DNA of 12,138 nt, from positions 1 to 12,138 of the forward strand of contig JAPPNT010000070.1 in the NCBI GenBank assembly GCA_028873745.1, read 5' to 3'. The notes under the pieces were generated by a model. The model did not search any database, was not told where the DNA came from, and saw only the letters and a list, made by a program, of their open reading frames with translations. Made by a program: the position numbers and the translations under genes. The DNA is from Chloroflexota bacterium. Lineage in GTDB: Bacteria; Chloroflexota; Dehalococcoidia; Lucifugimonadales; UBA1127. Positions 1-6,962 of this stretch are shown here, piece by piece (within the stretch, counting starts at the first letter, position 1; every line of letters begins with the position of its first letter).

Positions 1-69
1 ATCGAGCAGCGCTCCCAGCAGCATGTCGCCGCTGGCCCCGCCAATCATGTGGATGTACCCGACTCGCAT
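1..69 (-). CDS. larC: LarC-family nickel-insertion protein (N-terminal fragment, runs off the window)
   Basis: Only the first 23 codons lie in the window; the gene continues past position 1. The residues GASGDMLLGALLD close to the N-terminus are the hallmark opening of the LarC (DUF111) family. Known members insert nickel into the pyridinium bis-thiocarboxylate mononucleotide cofactor (nickel-pincer cofactor) used by lactate racemase and other LarA-type enzymes, in a CTP-dependent step in the cytoplasm. The ATG at 67-69 is preceded by a GGGAG ribosome binding site about 5 bases upstream, which supports this start. LarB, LarE and a LarA homologue would be expected elsewhere in the genome; none is visible here. 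The family call rests on a short but very characteristic stretch. Whether the gene is intact cannot be judged. Confidence 0.8.
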   Translation of the reverse strand, partial: MRVGYIHMIGGASGDMLLGALLD

Positions 70-139
70 GGCTGCTCCCACTCCGCACGCGCGCTGACAG
101 TTCACTGCGAACGGCGGACTCCATCAGGGGTCACTGTCG

Positions 140-169
140 ATTATCCCGCACCGGGCGCGGCGCCGCCAA
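140..169 (-). promoter_or_regulatory. Possible promoter for the larC-like gene
   Basis: On the minus strand TTGGCG (164-169) is followed after 18 bases by GATAAT (140-145). This resembles a sigma-70 promoter with an imperfect -35 box. It sits between the terminator-like hairpin at 194-221 and the larC start at 69, where a promoter is expected if the hairpin ends upstream transcription. The implied leader is about 65 bases. The match is moderate, so chance is possible. Confidence 0.35.
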
Positions 170-193
170 TGCCCACATTCGGTGGACAAGCAC

Positions 194-221
194 AAGGGAG
201 CCCCGTTGCCGGGGCTCCCTT
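194..221 (-). terminator. Perfect 12-bp stem-loop after the Rieske oxygenase gene
   Basis: AAGGGAGCCCCG (194-205) and CGGGGCTCCCTT (210-221) form a perfect 12-bp GC-rich stem with a 4-base loop. It begins 25 bases beyond the stop codon of the oxygenase at 246 and lies between two minus-strand genes. No clear T-run follows on either strand, so it may be a U-poor intrinsic terminator or a 3' mRNA-stabilising hairpin. The symmetrical stem would form in transcripts of both directions. Confidence 0.65.
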
Positions 222-245
222 GCTGCGTTTCGGTTCTCGGCAGCC

Positions 246-1541
246 CTACACAGCCACGTAGTCCGGGTTGTAGGGGGCGCCCTCGTACAGCTCGGACCAG
301 AGGGCATTGCGCCAGGCCGTGTCCTTTGGCAGCACCTTCTCGATCGGACGGAGTTGGTAAACGTTGTGGCCAAGCCCAGGTGGGTCGCCGCCGTCCTCCA
401 CGACGCGTACGGCGTTCAGCAGGATCTTGCGCGCCATGATAATGGCACGGTCTGTGGTGCCCAGGTGCTCGCGAGTGCGGTCGCAGATGGAACCCATGGT
501 GTCCTGCACGGCACGGTCCTGCGTGTTGGTGCCGGGAATGCCGGAGAAGGTTTCCCTGCGCTGCACCTCACGGTCGATCAGGTAGTCGTTCTCGGCGGCG
601 GCTCGTGACCGGAAGCCATTCTCGACGTCGATGTCCACCCAGAACTCGTTGCCTGATCCCGTCTGCCGCCGCTCCGACTCGGCCATCTCGTTGCCGTCGA
701 AGCGGTAGCTGAAGTTCCACACCATCGTGTTCTCGTCGTCGATGGGCACCCAAATGTGCCCGGAGGCGCGGCCGTGGCGCCGCTGGAGCTGGCCGCCCGG
801 CCGGAGCTGGTAGAACGGGGCGATAAAGTGGTACGCACGGACGTAATCGCCCTCGTCGTCGCTCACGTGGCGGATGCCGGCGTAGGTGTAGCCGTAGTCG
901 GTCGGCACGACCTCGACGTGGGCTGCGAGGGAGTTGGCGCGAGCGCGGTCCATGACATCTGTGCCGGAGCCAGCAAACCGCCGGTGCAGGAAGTTCGTGT
1001 GCACCGTGTCGATGCCGCCCTCAAGGCCCTGGAGCCAGTTGCACCGCTGGACCACCTTGGTCGTGCCCCGGTGGAGGTCCGGCACCTGCGTCCACTCCAT
1101 CGTCGGTGGCGGCGGCTGCAGGTCGCGGGGGCCCATGTATGTCCAGACCATGCCGCCGAACTCGGCGGTGGGGTAGGCGGTGACCTTCACCTTGTCCTTG
1201 AAATTGGACTCGGCCGGCTCCGAAGGCATGTCGACGCAGTCACCATTCACATCGAACTTCCAGCCGTGATAGACGCAGCGCAGCCCGCACTCCTCGTTGC
1301 GGCCGAAGAACAGGCTGGCGCGCCGATGCGGGCAGTAGTTGTCAAGGATGCCAACGTTGCCGTTGGTGTCGCGGAAGGCGACCAGGTCCTCCCCCAGCAG
1401 CCGCACGCGGATGGGCGGGCAGTCCGGCTCCGGCAACTCCCACGAAAGGAGCGTCGGCATCCAGTAGCGGCGCATCACCGCGCCCATGGACGTTCCCGGC
1501 CCGACGCGCGCCAGCGTCTCGTTCTCCTGAAAGGTCAGCAT
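246..1541 (-). CDS. Rieske non-haem iron ring-hydroxylating oxygenase, alpha subunit
   Basis: A 431-aa protein of the phthalate 4,5-dioxygenase / LigXa-like group, whose members hydroxylate or O-demethylate aromatic substrates in the cytoplasm using electrons from a separate reductase. The N-terminal Rieske [2Fe-2S] domain (about residues 25-135) has Cys70, His72, Cys89 and His92. The mononuclear iron site follows as D178-x2-H181-x4-H186; Asp342 in the QDRAVQ stretch is a plausible third iron ligand. Length is normal and the protein looks complete. The ATG at 1541 has an ideal AAGGAGG site 6 bases upstream. It lies 79 bp downstream of the solute-binding protein gene on the same strand and may share its transcript. 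A paralogue starts at 11825. No reductase or ferredoxin is in the window. The substrate cannot be told from sequence; the family call is firm. Confidence 0.93.
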   Translation of the reverse strand: MLTFQENETLARVGPGTSMGAVMRRYWMPTLLSWELPEPDCPPIRVRLLGEDLVAFRDTNGNVGILDNYCPHRRASLFFGRNEECGLRCVYHGWKFDVNGDCVDMPSEPAESNFKDKVKVTAYPTAEFGGMVWTYMGPRDLQPPPPTMEWTQVPDLHRGTTKVVQRCNWLQGLEGGIDTVHTNFLHRRFAGSGTDVMDRARANSLAAHVEVVPTDYGYTYAGIRHVSDDEGDYVRAYHFIAPFYQLRPGGQLQRRHGRASGHIWVPIDDENTMVWNFSYRFDGNEMAESERRQTGSGNEFWVDIDVENGFRSRAAAENDYLIDREVQRRETFSGIPGTNTQDRAVQDTMGSICDRTREHLGTTDRAIIMARKILLNAVRVVEDGGDPPGLGHNVYQLRPIEKVLPKDTAWRNALWSELYEGAPYNPDYVAV

Positions 1542-1560
1542 GACCGCCCTCCTTGACGTG

Positions 1561-1602
1561 CGATGACCGGAGCGCCCCCATGCGGGACACCCCGGTCAAT
1601 CG
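1561..1602 (-). other. Imperfect stem-loop between the solute-binding protein and oxygenase genes
   Basis: TGACCGG (1564-1570) pairs with CCGGTCA (1592-1598). Three further pairs (CGA 1561-1563 with TCG 1600-1602) are possible across a bulged A at 1599. The 21-base loop contains CCC and GGG runs that could pair further. It sits in the 79-bp gap just upstream of the oxygenase ribosome binding site. It could be a leaky terminator or an mRNA processing or stability element that sets different levels for the two genes. There is no T-run, so the role is uncertain. Confidence 0.35.
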
Positions 1603-1620
1603 CACAATGCCTCACTCAGC

Positions 1621-3492
1621 TTACTGACGGACTGCCTTGACCAACTCGTAGTGCGTCCACAGGTCTGAGATGTTCCCCGGGAAGTTGTAGGACTCCACGA
1701 ACTTGGGGTTGTAGACGAGTTCCGCCGGAATCCAGTAGAGGAAGATGCCCATGTGAAGCGGGTAGGCCAGGTCGCCAAGTTCCCGCATCAGCCTCGTTTG
1801 CTCGTCCAGGTCCAGGGTCATCTGGATAGTGTCGATGAGGTCCCTGGTCTCCTGCAGCTCGAGGGAGCTGCCACGCGGTGAGACGTGCGAGTTGTACACA
1901 CGCCAGCCCTGGATGTCGAAGGAGAACGTGGCGCCGAACCCTACGTGGTTCTTGTACTGGAAGCCCCGGCTCGCTGCGCGGCGCGCTGCGGCATCCGTCA
2001 CATCGAGGTTGGCCTTGATGCCCACGTCCTGCCAGAAGCCCGCCAGAGCCTCAAGAACGTCTGCTGACTGGCTGAACTGGGCATGGGTGGAAATCTGGAC
2101 CTCAATCTCCAACGGGTTGTCCGCGGAGTACCCAGCCTCGGCCAGCAGAGCGCGCGAGGCGTCCGGGTCGTACCCGTACTCTGTCTCGAAGTTGGCGTCC
2201 CAGGCGGGGTTGTGGTAGGCGGCGCCGGGCCGGTGGTGGTTCATGACCATGATCTGGCCCTTGTTGCCGAAGTAGGCCTCGTTCAACAAGTTCCGGTCAA
2301 TGGCCTTGTTCATCGCCTTGCGGACACGCACGTCCAGGAATGGGGAGTCGCAGTGGGCGTAGCCGCACTCGGTCCCCTGCGCCTGGTAGGTGCCCCAGTT
2401 CCTGTCGAGGAACACGCCCTGGAAGCCCACGAACACCCGCTGGGCGCCGTGCTTGCCCGCGTGGACCACCATGCCCCTGTTGGTGGCGTCCGGCTTCTGG
2501 TCTTCCGCCAACTGGGTCAGGTGTACCTCTTCCGTCAGGAGGGCCGCCATGCGAGTAGAGGCCTCGCCCATCCACTTGAACTCGATTTCCTTGAAGTCCG
2601 GGCTCGAGCGCCAGTGCTCGTAGGGCACTTGCTCGAAGAGCATGCCCTGACCCTGCGTGCGGCTCACGAACTGGTAGGCGTTTGTTCCCGCAAGCGGGGA
2701 GCCCGTCAGGTCCGCCTGGGTTCCAAGGGCGTCGGCGGGGTCGCCGCTGCTGACTCCCGCGTTATTGGAGCTCTGGACCTGAATGGAACCCACCTGCTCG
2801 GAGATCATGCGCATGAACTCCGCGTTGGCCCTGCTGTGGCGGAAGACGACCTCGTAGTCGTTTACCTCCTCAATTGTGGCAAGGCGCAAGCGGGAGCGGT
2901 GGGGGTGGGTCGACTCCTGCTGGGTTAGCTGCGCGTGCGTGTACACAATGTCACGCGAGGTCATCTCACCGTTGTCACCGTGGAACCTTACACCCTTGCG
3001 CAGCAGGAAGCGGATCGAGATCCCGTCCGGCTCGACGCTCCAGGACGTCGCCAGCTGCGGGACCAGTGCCCCTGACTCTGCGTCAAAGCCGATGAGGTTC
3101 TCGTAGATGGGCCTCACCTGGAAGGTGCTCAACGGACCCAGGTCCCTGCCGGGGTTGTTGGACTCCGTTCCCGGGGCCGGGTTGGCAATGACCAACCGTT
3201 CGACCAACGTCTCTCCGGTCGGCGCCATGGCAGTCTCGGACTTGACCATCGCCTCGGGCTGCGCCGGGGCTTCCGGAATGATGGGGGCCGACGCCACTGA
3301 GGAAGGCGCCTGCGGCAACTCGGGGGCCGCTGCCGCCTGCGGGGCGGCCGGTTGACTCACCGGCGCGGTCGTCGTGGTGGTCGCAGTCGAGCCGCCGTCG
3401 TCGTCACCGCCGCATGCCATCATGCCTAACGCCAACACCGCGGCTACCGCAAGGAGCCAGATAAGTCGCAACCTTTCAGAGTACCTTGTCAT
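1621..3492 (-). CDS. Family 5 extracellular solute-binding lipoprotein (ABC transporter, DppA/OppA type)
   Basis: A 623-aa secreted solute-binding protein. Residues 8-26 form a hydrophobic signal segment ending in a lipobox-like MMAC, so Cys27 would be lipidated and anchor the protein outside the membrane. A CGGDDDGGS start and a low-complexity Thr/Pro/Ala linker to about residue 95 follow. The binding domain then shows the SBP_bac_5 hallmarks: PQLATSW (145-151), LLRKGVRFHGD (about 163-173) and a TSRDIVYT segment. Family members deliver peptides, nickel, opines or oligosaccharides to an ABC permease. The ATG at 3492 has a perfect AAGGAGG site and a good promoter at 3564-3592. No permease or ATPase gene is next to it, so it is either an orphan or served by a transporter encoded elsewhere. 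Its position directly upstream of a Rieske oxygenase suggests, without proof, that it captures the substrate for that pathway. Confidence 0.92.
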   Translation of the reverse strand: MTRYSERLRLIWLLAVAAVLALGMMACGGDDDGGSTATTTTTAPVSQPAAPQAAAAPELPQAPSSVASAPIIPEAPAQPEAMVKSETAMAPTGETLVERLVIANPAPGTESNNPGRDLGPLSTFQVRPIYENLIGFDAESGALVPQLATSWSVEPDGISIRFLLRKGVRFHGDNGEMTSRDIVYTHAQLTQQESTHPHRSRLRLATIEEVNDYEVVFRHSRANAEFMRMISEQVGSIQVQSSNNAGVSSGDPADALGTQADLTGSPLAGTNAYQFVSRTQGQGMLFEQVPYEHWRSSPDFKEIEFKWMGEASTRMAALLTEEVHLTQLAEDQKPDATNRGMVVHAGKHGAQRVFVGFQGVFLDRNWGTYQAQGTECGYAHCDSPFLDVRVRKAMNKAIDRNLLNEAYFGNKGQIMVMNHHRPGAAYHNPAWDANFETEYGYDPDASRALLAEAGYSADNPLEIEVQISTHAQFSQSADVLEALAGFWQDVGIKANLDVTDAAARRAASRGFQYKNHVGFGATFSFDIQGWRVYNSHVSPRGSSLELQETRDLIDTIQMTLDLDEQTRLMRELGDLAYPLHMGIFLYWIPAELVYNPKFVESYNFPGNISDLWTHYELVKAVRQ

Positions 3493-3531
3493 GGAGACCT
3501 CCTTACCTTGCTCGAATAGCTAGCACACATC

Positions 3532-3597
3532 ACCCATTGGAATACCTGCCGCTTGTCGTGAGCATACTACGCTGGCATTGCGCTTGGGTCAATGGGT
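3532..3597. repeat. 8-bp inverted repeat flanking the solute-binding protein promoter
   Basis: ACCCATTG at 3532-3539 and its exact reverse complement CAATGGGT at 3590-3597 lie 50 bp apart. The upstream copy overlaps the -35 box, while the other lies around +20 of the expected transcript. This is the layout of a pair of operator half-sites bridged by a repressor. An 8-bp match over this distance can also occur by chance. Confidence 0.35.
3564..3592 (-). promoter_or_regulatory. Sigma-70-type promoter of the solute-binding protein gene
   Basis: On the minus strand TTGACC (3587-3592) is followed by a 17-base spacer and TAGTAT (3564-3569). Spacing is ideal and the boxes match 5 of 6 and 4 of 6 consensus bases. 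Transcription should start near 3557 and give a leader of about 65 bases to the ATG at 3492. The rest of the gap up to 3716 shows no other clear signal. Confidence 0.7.
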
Positions 3598-3716
3598 TTC
3601 CGTAGCCACAACAAGCGCCCTTCGAGACCAGCGCCCATTCGATTTGCGACGCCGCTCGGCCACCTAGACGCTTGCCAGCAAACTTTGGTTCCCGGAGCAA
3701 CGAGCACGTATGCGAA

Positions 3717-4631
3717 CTACGCCGCTTCCGACAGCCGCCGCTGCGCCTCCGCGTAGACGTCCGCCGGCAGCGGGCCGAGCTCCGCTGTGCGCAGGTTCTC
3801 CGCCAGGTGGTCGATGTTCGCCGTGCCGACGATGGTGGTGTGCATGCTGGGGTTGGCGATGGTGTAGCGCAGCATGAACTGCGTTCGGGTCATGCCCTCC
3901 AGCAGCTCGTTCAGGTTGGCCTTGTCCCACAGCTCCCACCGGTCGCCGCCGTGCCCGCCGCCGTCCGGGTCGCCCTTGGCGACGCCCCCGCGGACGATAA
4001 CGCCAGCGCCCGCCTCACACGCCTGGGCCATCGCGTCCTCGTGCTCGCGCTCGACAGCGGAGTAGGGGATCTGGAAGGCGTCGAACACGCCCATGGCGAT
4101 GTGCTCCGGCAGGTTGGGCAGGGTGCCGGACATGCCGAGGAAGCGAATCTTGCCCTCGCGCTGCAGGTCGAGCAGCGTCTCAACCGCGCCTTCCTGCTCC
4201 AGCACGGAGACGGCGGGGCTAGCGTGGAACTGCACCAAGTCAAGGTGGTCCGTATTCATGCGTCGAAGGCTCTGCTCCACGCCGTTGACGATGTTCTCCC
4301 GGGTGAAGACGTGCGGGAAGCGGCCGCCCGTCAGCGCGGCGTTCGCCGGGGGCTCGCCGCCGGTGGCCCAGCAGCCGCACTTGGAAGCGAGGAAGTACTC
4401 GTTGCGGCGGTGAGAGATGTAGCGGCCGATGAGCTCCTCGCTCACGCCATAGTCGATTGACGTGTCGATCATGTTGATGCCGCCGTCCAGCACGGCGTTG
4501 AGGATGCGTCCGGCCTCCTCCGGGTCGATGTCGCGGCCGCGAGGCGCGCCCCGCAGCTCCATCGCCCCGTAAGCCAGCGCGGTGACCTCATAGCCCGTCC
4601 GACCCAGCGTCCGCTTCACAATGTCCGGCAT
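3717..4631 (-). CDS. Aldo/keto reductase family oxidoreductase
   Basis: A complete 304-aa NAD(P)H-dependent reductase of the aldo/keto reductase superfamily, a cytoplasmic TIM barrel that reduces aldehydes or ketones to alcohols. The catalytic tetrad is visible: Asp56 and Tyr61 in the IDTSIDYGVSEE stretch, Lys84 in LASK and His136 in LVQFHA. The C-terminal TTIVGTANIDHLAENL segment matches the usual cofactor-phosphate-binding end of the fold. The ATG at 4631 follows an AAGGGGAGG site 5 bases upstream. It lies 69 bp after the HAD hydrolase gene on the same strand with no visible promoter between, so it probably shares the aroC transcript. Nothing in the sequence fixes the substrate. A Gly- and Pro-rich insertion after Lys84 (about residues 86-106) is common in bacterial members of unknown role. 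Confidence 0.93.
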   Translation of the reverse strand: MPDIVKRTLGRTGYEVTALAYGAMELRGAPRGRDIDPEEAGRILNAVLDGGINMIDTSIDYGVSEELIGRYISHRRNEYFLASKCGCWATGGEPPANAALTGGRFPHVFTRENIVNGVEQSLRRMNTDHLDLVQFHASPAVSVLEQEGAVETLLDLQREGKIRFLGMSGTLPNLPEHIAMGVFDAFQIPYSAVEREHEDAMAQACEAGAGVIVRGGVAKGDPDGGGHGGDRWELWDKANLNELLEGMTRTQFMLRYTIANPSMHTTIVGTANIDHLAENLRTAELGPLPADVYAEAQRRLSEAA

Positions 4632-4700
4632 CCTGTCCTCCCCTTGGGTCTGGTCATTGGCAATTTCCGGTTCAGAAGCTCCAACCGCAACCTGCGCCGC

Positions 4701-5573
4701 CTAGAACCTCGGCGCAGGTATGATGTTGCTCTCGGGGTTGCCCTTGCGACGCTCGACAATATCGTCCGCGATCTCCAGGATGCGGTATTCCAGCAGCCGC
4801 CACAGGTGCGTGCCGCGCTGGTAGTTCGCAGGCGCAATCTCCTCGACGCGGTCCGCCCGGCGCAGATCCATGCACTTCTGGAAGGAGTGGTGTTCCTCGG
4901 GATCGTATACGGCGAGGGTGTGGCCCTCCATCTGCGTCATGACGGCGAAGCAGGGAACGTCGGTCGGCCCGTCACCGATGTAGACCATGTTGGCAAAGGG
5001 GATGCGGTGCTCCTCATGCGGGACGTGGTCGTTCACGTCCTTGCGCAGATCCATGTAGCCCTTGTTGACGCGGAACAGGTACTGCGTCTTCTGCGTGTGG
5101 CTGATGGCCCGCTTGGGGAAGTAGAGCTTGCCTGCCGCATCCTCGGCAAACTCCGACCCGAAGATGGCCTTGACGAAGGGCCGGATGTTGCTGCCCTCGA
5201 TGATCTCGCGCAGGCCGGACGTAATGATGTAGTGCTCGACGGTGACGCCGTGTTCGCGGTACTTCGGCTGGTCGACGAGGGCCGAAAGCTCGTCGAAGAC
5301 CTGCGGGACGCCGGGGTAGAAAACGAGCGACATACCCATGTGGCGCAGGTCCTGGTTCGAGAGGTTCCGGAACCCCTCGTGCTCCAGGAGCAGCCGCATC
5401 CACGCCAGCTCCGCCTCGTACGTCGTGTCGTCGACGAGCCGGTCCGTCTCCTCCCAGAAGTCCGCCGGCGTGCGGCCGAGGAAGGGCAGCACCGTATCGT
5501 CGTGCATGGAGTGCGGGCTGAGCGTCTTGTCGAAGTCGTAGACGATGCCGATGATGTTCTGCGGCTGCGGCAT
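4701..5573 (-). CDS. HAD-superfamily hydrolase, phosphoserine-phosphatase-like
   Basis: A 290-aa protein with all four HAD motifs: DFDKT with nucleophile Asp13 and acid/base Asp15, Thr118/Ser119 in IITSG, Lys162 in the HTQKTQYLF stretch, and GDGPTD with Asp201 and Asp205. A long insertion between motifs I and II (about residues 20-110) acts as a cap of the PSP-like (C1) type. Members hydrolyse phosphate monoesters in the cytoplasm; the substrate here is unknown and 290 aa is longer than a typical phosphoserine phosphatase. The ATG at 5573 is the first possible start, because an in-frame TGA lies just upstream; its ribosome binding site is weak (a G-run only). It lies 63 bp after aroC on the same strand, so co-transcription with chorismate synthase is likely. 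Confidence 0.88.
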   Translation of the reverse strand: MPQPQNIIGIVYDFDKTLSPHSMHDDTVLPFLGRTPADFWEETDRLVDDTTYEAELAWMRLLLEHEGFRNLSNQDLRHMGMSLVFYPGVPQVFDELSALVDQPKYREHGVTVEHYIITSGLREIIEGSNIRPFVKAIFGSEFAEDAAGKLYFPKRAISHTQKTQYLFRVNKGYMDLRKDVNDHVPHEEHRIPFANMVYIGDGPTDVPCFAVMTQMEGHTLAVYDPEEHHSFQKCMDLRRADRVEEIAPANYQRGTHLWRLLEYRILEIADDIVERRKGNPESNIIPAPRF

Positions 5574-5580
5574 GTGCCCC

Positions 5581-5608
5581 CGTCATTCCGAGCGCCCCTG
5601 GACGCTCG
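5581..5608. repeat. Short dispersed-repeat-like segment with a 6-bp hairpin
   Basis: GTCATTCCGAGCG (5582-5594), in the gap between aroC and the HAD hydrolase gene, resembles the start of an intergenic repeat I recall from many bacterial genomes. CGAGCG (5589-5594) and CGCTCG (5603-5608) can pair around an 8-base loop. The rest of the usual repeat is absent, so it may be a decayed copy or coincidence. Confidence 0.25.
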
Positions 5609-5636
5609 CAGATACAAAGATGCGTCCGGCCGTCCC

Positions 5637-6842
5637 CTAGACCGCCACCGGCCATGAACGCGGTCCGATGGTCTTCTGGTACGCCGCAAAGTTGCGGCGC
5701 GTCTCCTCGATGTGGTCGCCGCCGAACTTCTCCAGGAAGGCGTCCGCCAGCACGAAGGCCACTGCCGCCTCGCCGATGACGCCCGCGGGTGGCACGTTGC
5801 ACACATCCGAGCGCTCGTAGTGGGCCTGCACCGTCTGTCCAGTCACTAAGTCGACGGACGGCAGCGGCTTGGCCAGCGTCGCGATGGGCTTGATGGCGAA
5901 GCGCGCCACGATGGGCATGCCCGTGCTCATCCCGCCCTCGGTGCCGCCCGTGCGGTTGGTGTCGCGGCGCCACGGGCCGCTGGCGCTCGGGTACGCACGC
6001 TCGGCTGCGTGGCCGTTGTCGTCGATGGGCTGCAGGATGTCGTGGTACTGCGACCCCAGCAGCTCGGCGGCCTCCCAGCCATTGCCGATGGCGACGGCCT
6101 TGCATGCCTGGATGGACATCAGCGCCAGCGCGATGCGGGCGTCGAGCTTGCGCTCGTAATGGACGTGCGAGCCGAGCCCGATGGGCACACCTGTGGCGAC
6201 CACTTCGACCATGCCACCCACGGTGTCGCCGTCCTCCTTGGCCTTGTCGATGAGCTTGATCATCTCGGCCTCGGCCTCGGGGTCGACGCACTGCACCGGC
6301 GACTCGACGACGCGCGCCCAGTCGACGGGGTGGTCGTAGTTGGCCCAGATGCCGCCGATGCACACGATGTGGGAGTGCACCTCCACGCCGAACTCGCGGA
6401 GAAAGTGCTTGGCAACCGACCCAGCGGCCACGCGGGCGGCCGTCTCACGGGCGGAGGCGCGTTCCAAGATGTTTCGGACGTCGCTCTGGCCGTACTTGAT
6501 GGTGCCGGGCATGTCGGCGTGGCCGGCCCGCAGGCGGGTGACGGTGTTGCCCGGCTCGTCGACCGGCTCGATGTTCATCACCTTGTGCCAGTTGGCGAAG
6601 TCCTTGTTCTCGAGCCACATGGAGATCGGCGAACCCATAGTCAGCCCGTGCCGCACGCCGGACAGGATCTCAGCCCGGTCCTTCTCGATAAGCTGCCGAC
6701 CGCCGCGGCCATAGCCCCGCTGCCGCCGTGCGAGGTCCTCCTGAATACCGTCCTCGCTGATGGGGAAGCCTGCGGGGAACCCCTCCACAATGATCGTGAG
6801 CCCCTTGCCGTGGGACTCACCCGCTGTCATGTACTTGACCAC
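5637..6842 (-). CDS. aroC: Chorismate synthase
   Basis: This enzyme makes chorismate from 5-enolpyruvylshikimate 3-phosphate with reduced FMN, the last step of the shikimate pathway in the cytoplasm. The three family signatures are present: GESHGKG near the N-terminus (His11), the RASARETAARVAAG region (128-141) and GGTEGGMSTG (299-308). His108 in AGHADMPG and the RSDVCNVPPAGV stretch are also conserved. I place the start at GTG (6840-6842), giving 401 aa. It has an AAAGGGAG site 6 bases upstream, and the protein then begins MVKYMTAGESHG as family members do. The longer frame from ATG 6899 would start only about 8 bases after the predicted transcription start and has no ribosome binding site. 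aroE lies 120 bp upstream on the same strand; the HAD hydrolase gene follows. Confidence 0.97.
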   Translation of the reverse strand: MVKYMTAGESHGKGLTIIVEGFPAGFPISEDGIQEDLARRQRGYGRGGRQLIEKDRAEILSGVRHGLTMGSPISMWLENKDFANWHKVMNIEPVDEPGNTVTRLRAGHADMPGTIKYGQSDVRNILERASARETAARVAAGSVAKHFLREFGVEVHSHIVCIGGIWANYDHPVDWARVVESPVQCVDPEAEAEMIKLIDKAKEDGDTVGGMVEVVATGVPIGLGSHVHYERKLDARIALALMSIQACKAVAIGNGWEAAELLGSQYHDILQPIDDNGHAAERAYPSASGPWRRDTNRTGGTEGGMSTGMPIVARFAIKPIATLAKPLPSVDLVTGQTVQAHYERSDVCNVPPAGVIGEAAVAFVLADAFLEKFGGDHIEETRRNFAAYQKTIGPRSWPVAV

Positions 6843-6913
6843 GAAGCACTCCCTTTCCCGGCGCAACACCACAGCCAAAGACTCCAGACTGCGGTACATG
6901 CGCCAGCGAGAAC

Positions 6914-6919
6914 ATTATA
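6914..6919 (-). promoter_or_regulatory. Perfect -10 box (TATAAT) upstream of aroC
   Basis: On the minus strand a consensus TATAAT lies at 6914-6919 in the gap between aroE and aroC. No good -35 box is found at the right distance (best is TGTTCA at a 16-base spacing). The predicted transcript start near 6907 leaves a leader of about 65 bases to the GTG start at 6842. This gives aroC and the genes behind it a promoter independent of aroE. Confidence 0.55.
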
Positions 6920-6962
6920 GCGGAAGCGGGAACCGTGAACAGGACGAGCCGACTACAAGCGC

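Noticed and set aside
756..1556. 266-codon plus-strand open frame
   Set aside because: It is antisense to the Rieske oxygenase, with no domain; it arises from the high GC at third codon positions.
5014..6363. 449-codon minus-strand open frame
   Set aside because: It lies in another frame of aroC and the HAD hydrolase gene, and its Arg-, His- and Pro-rich composition matches no family.
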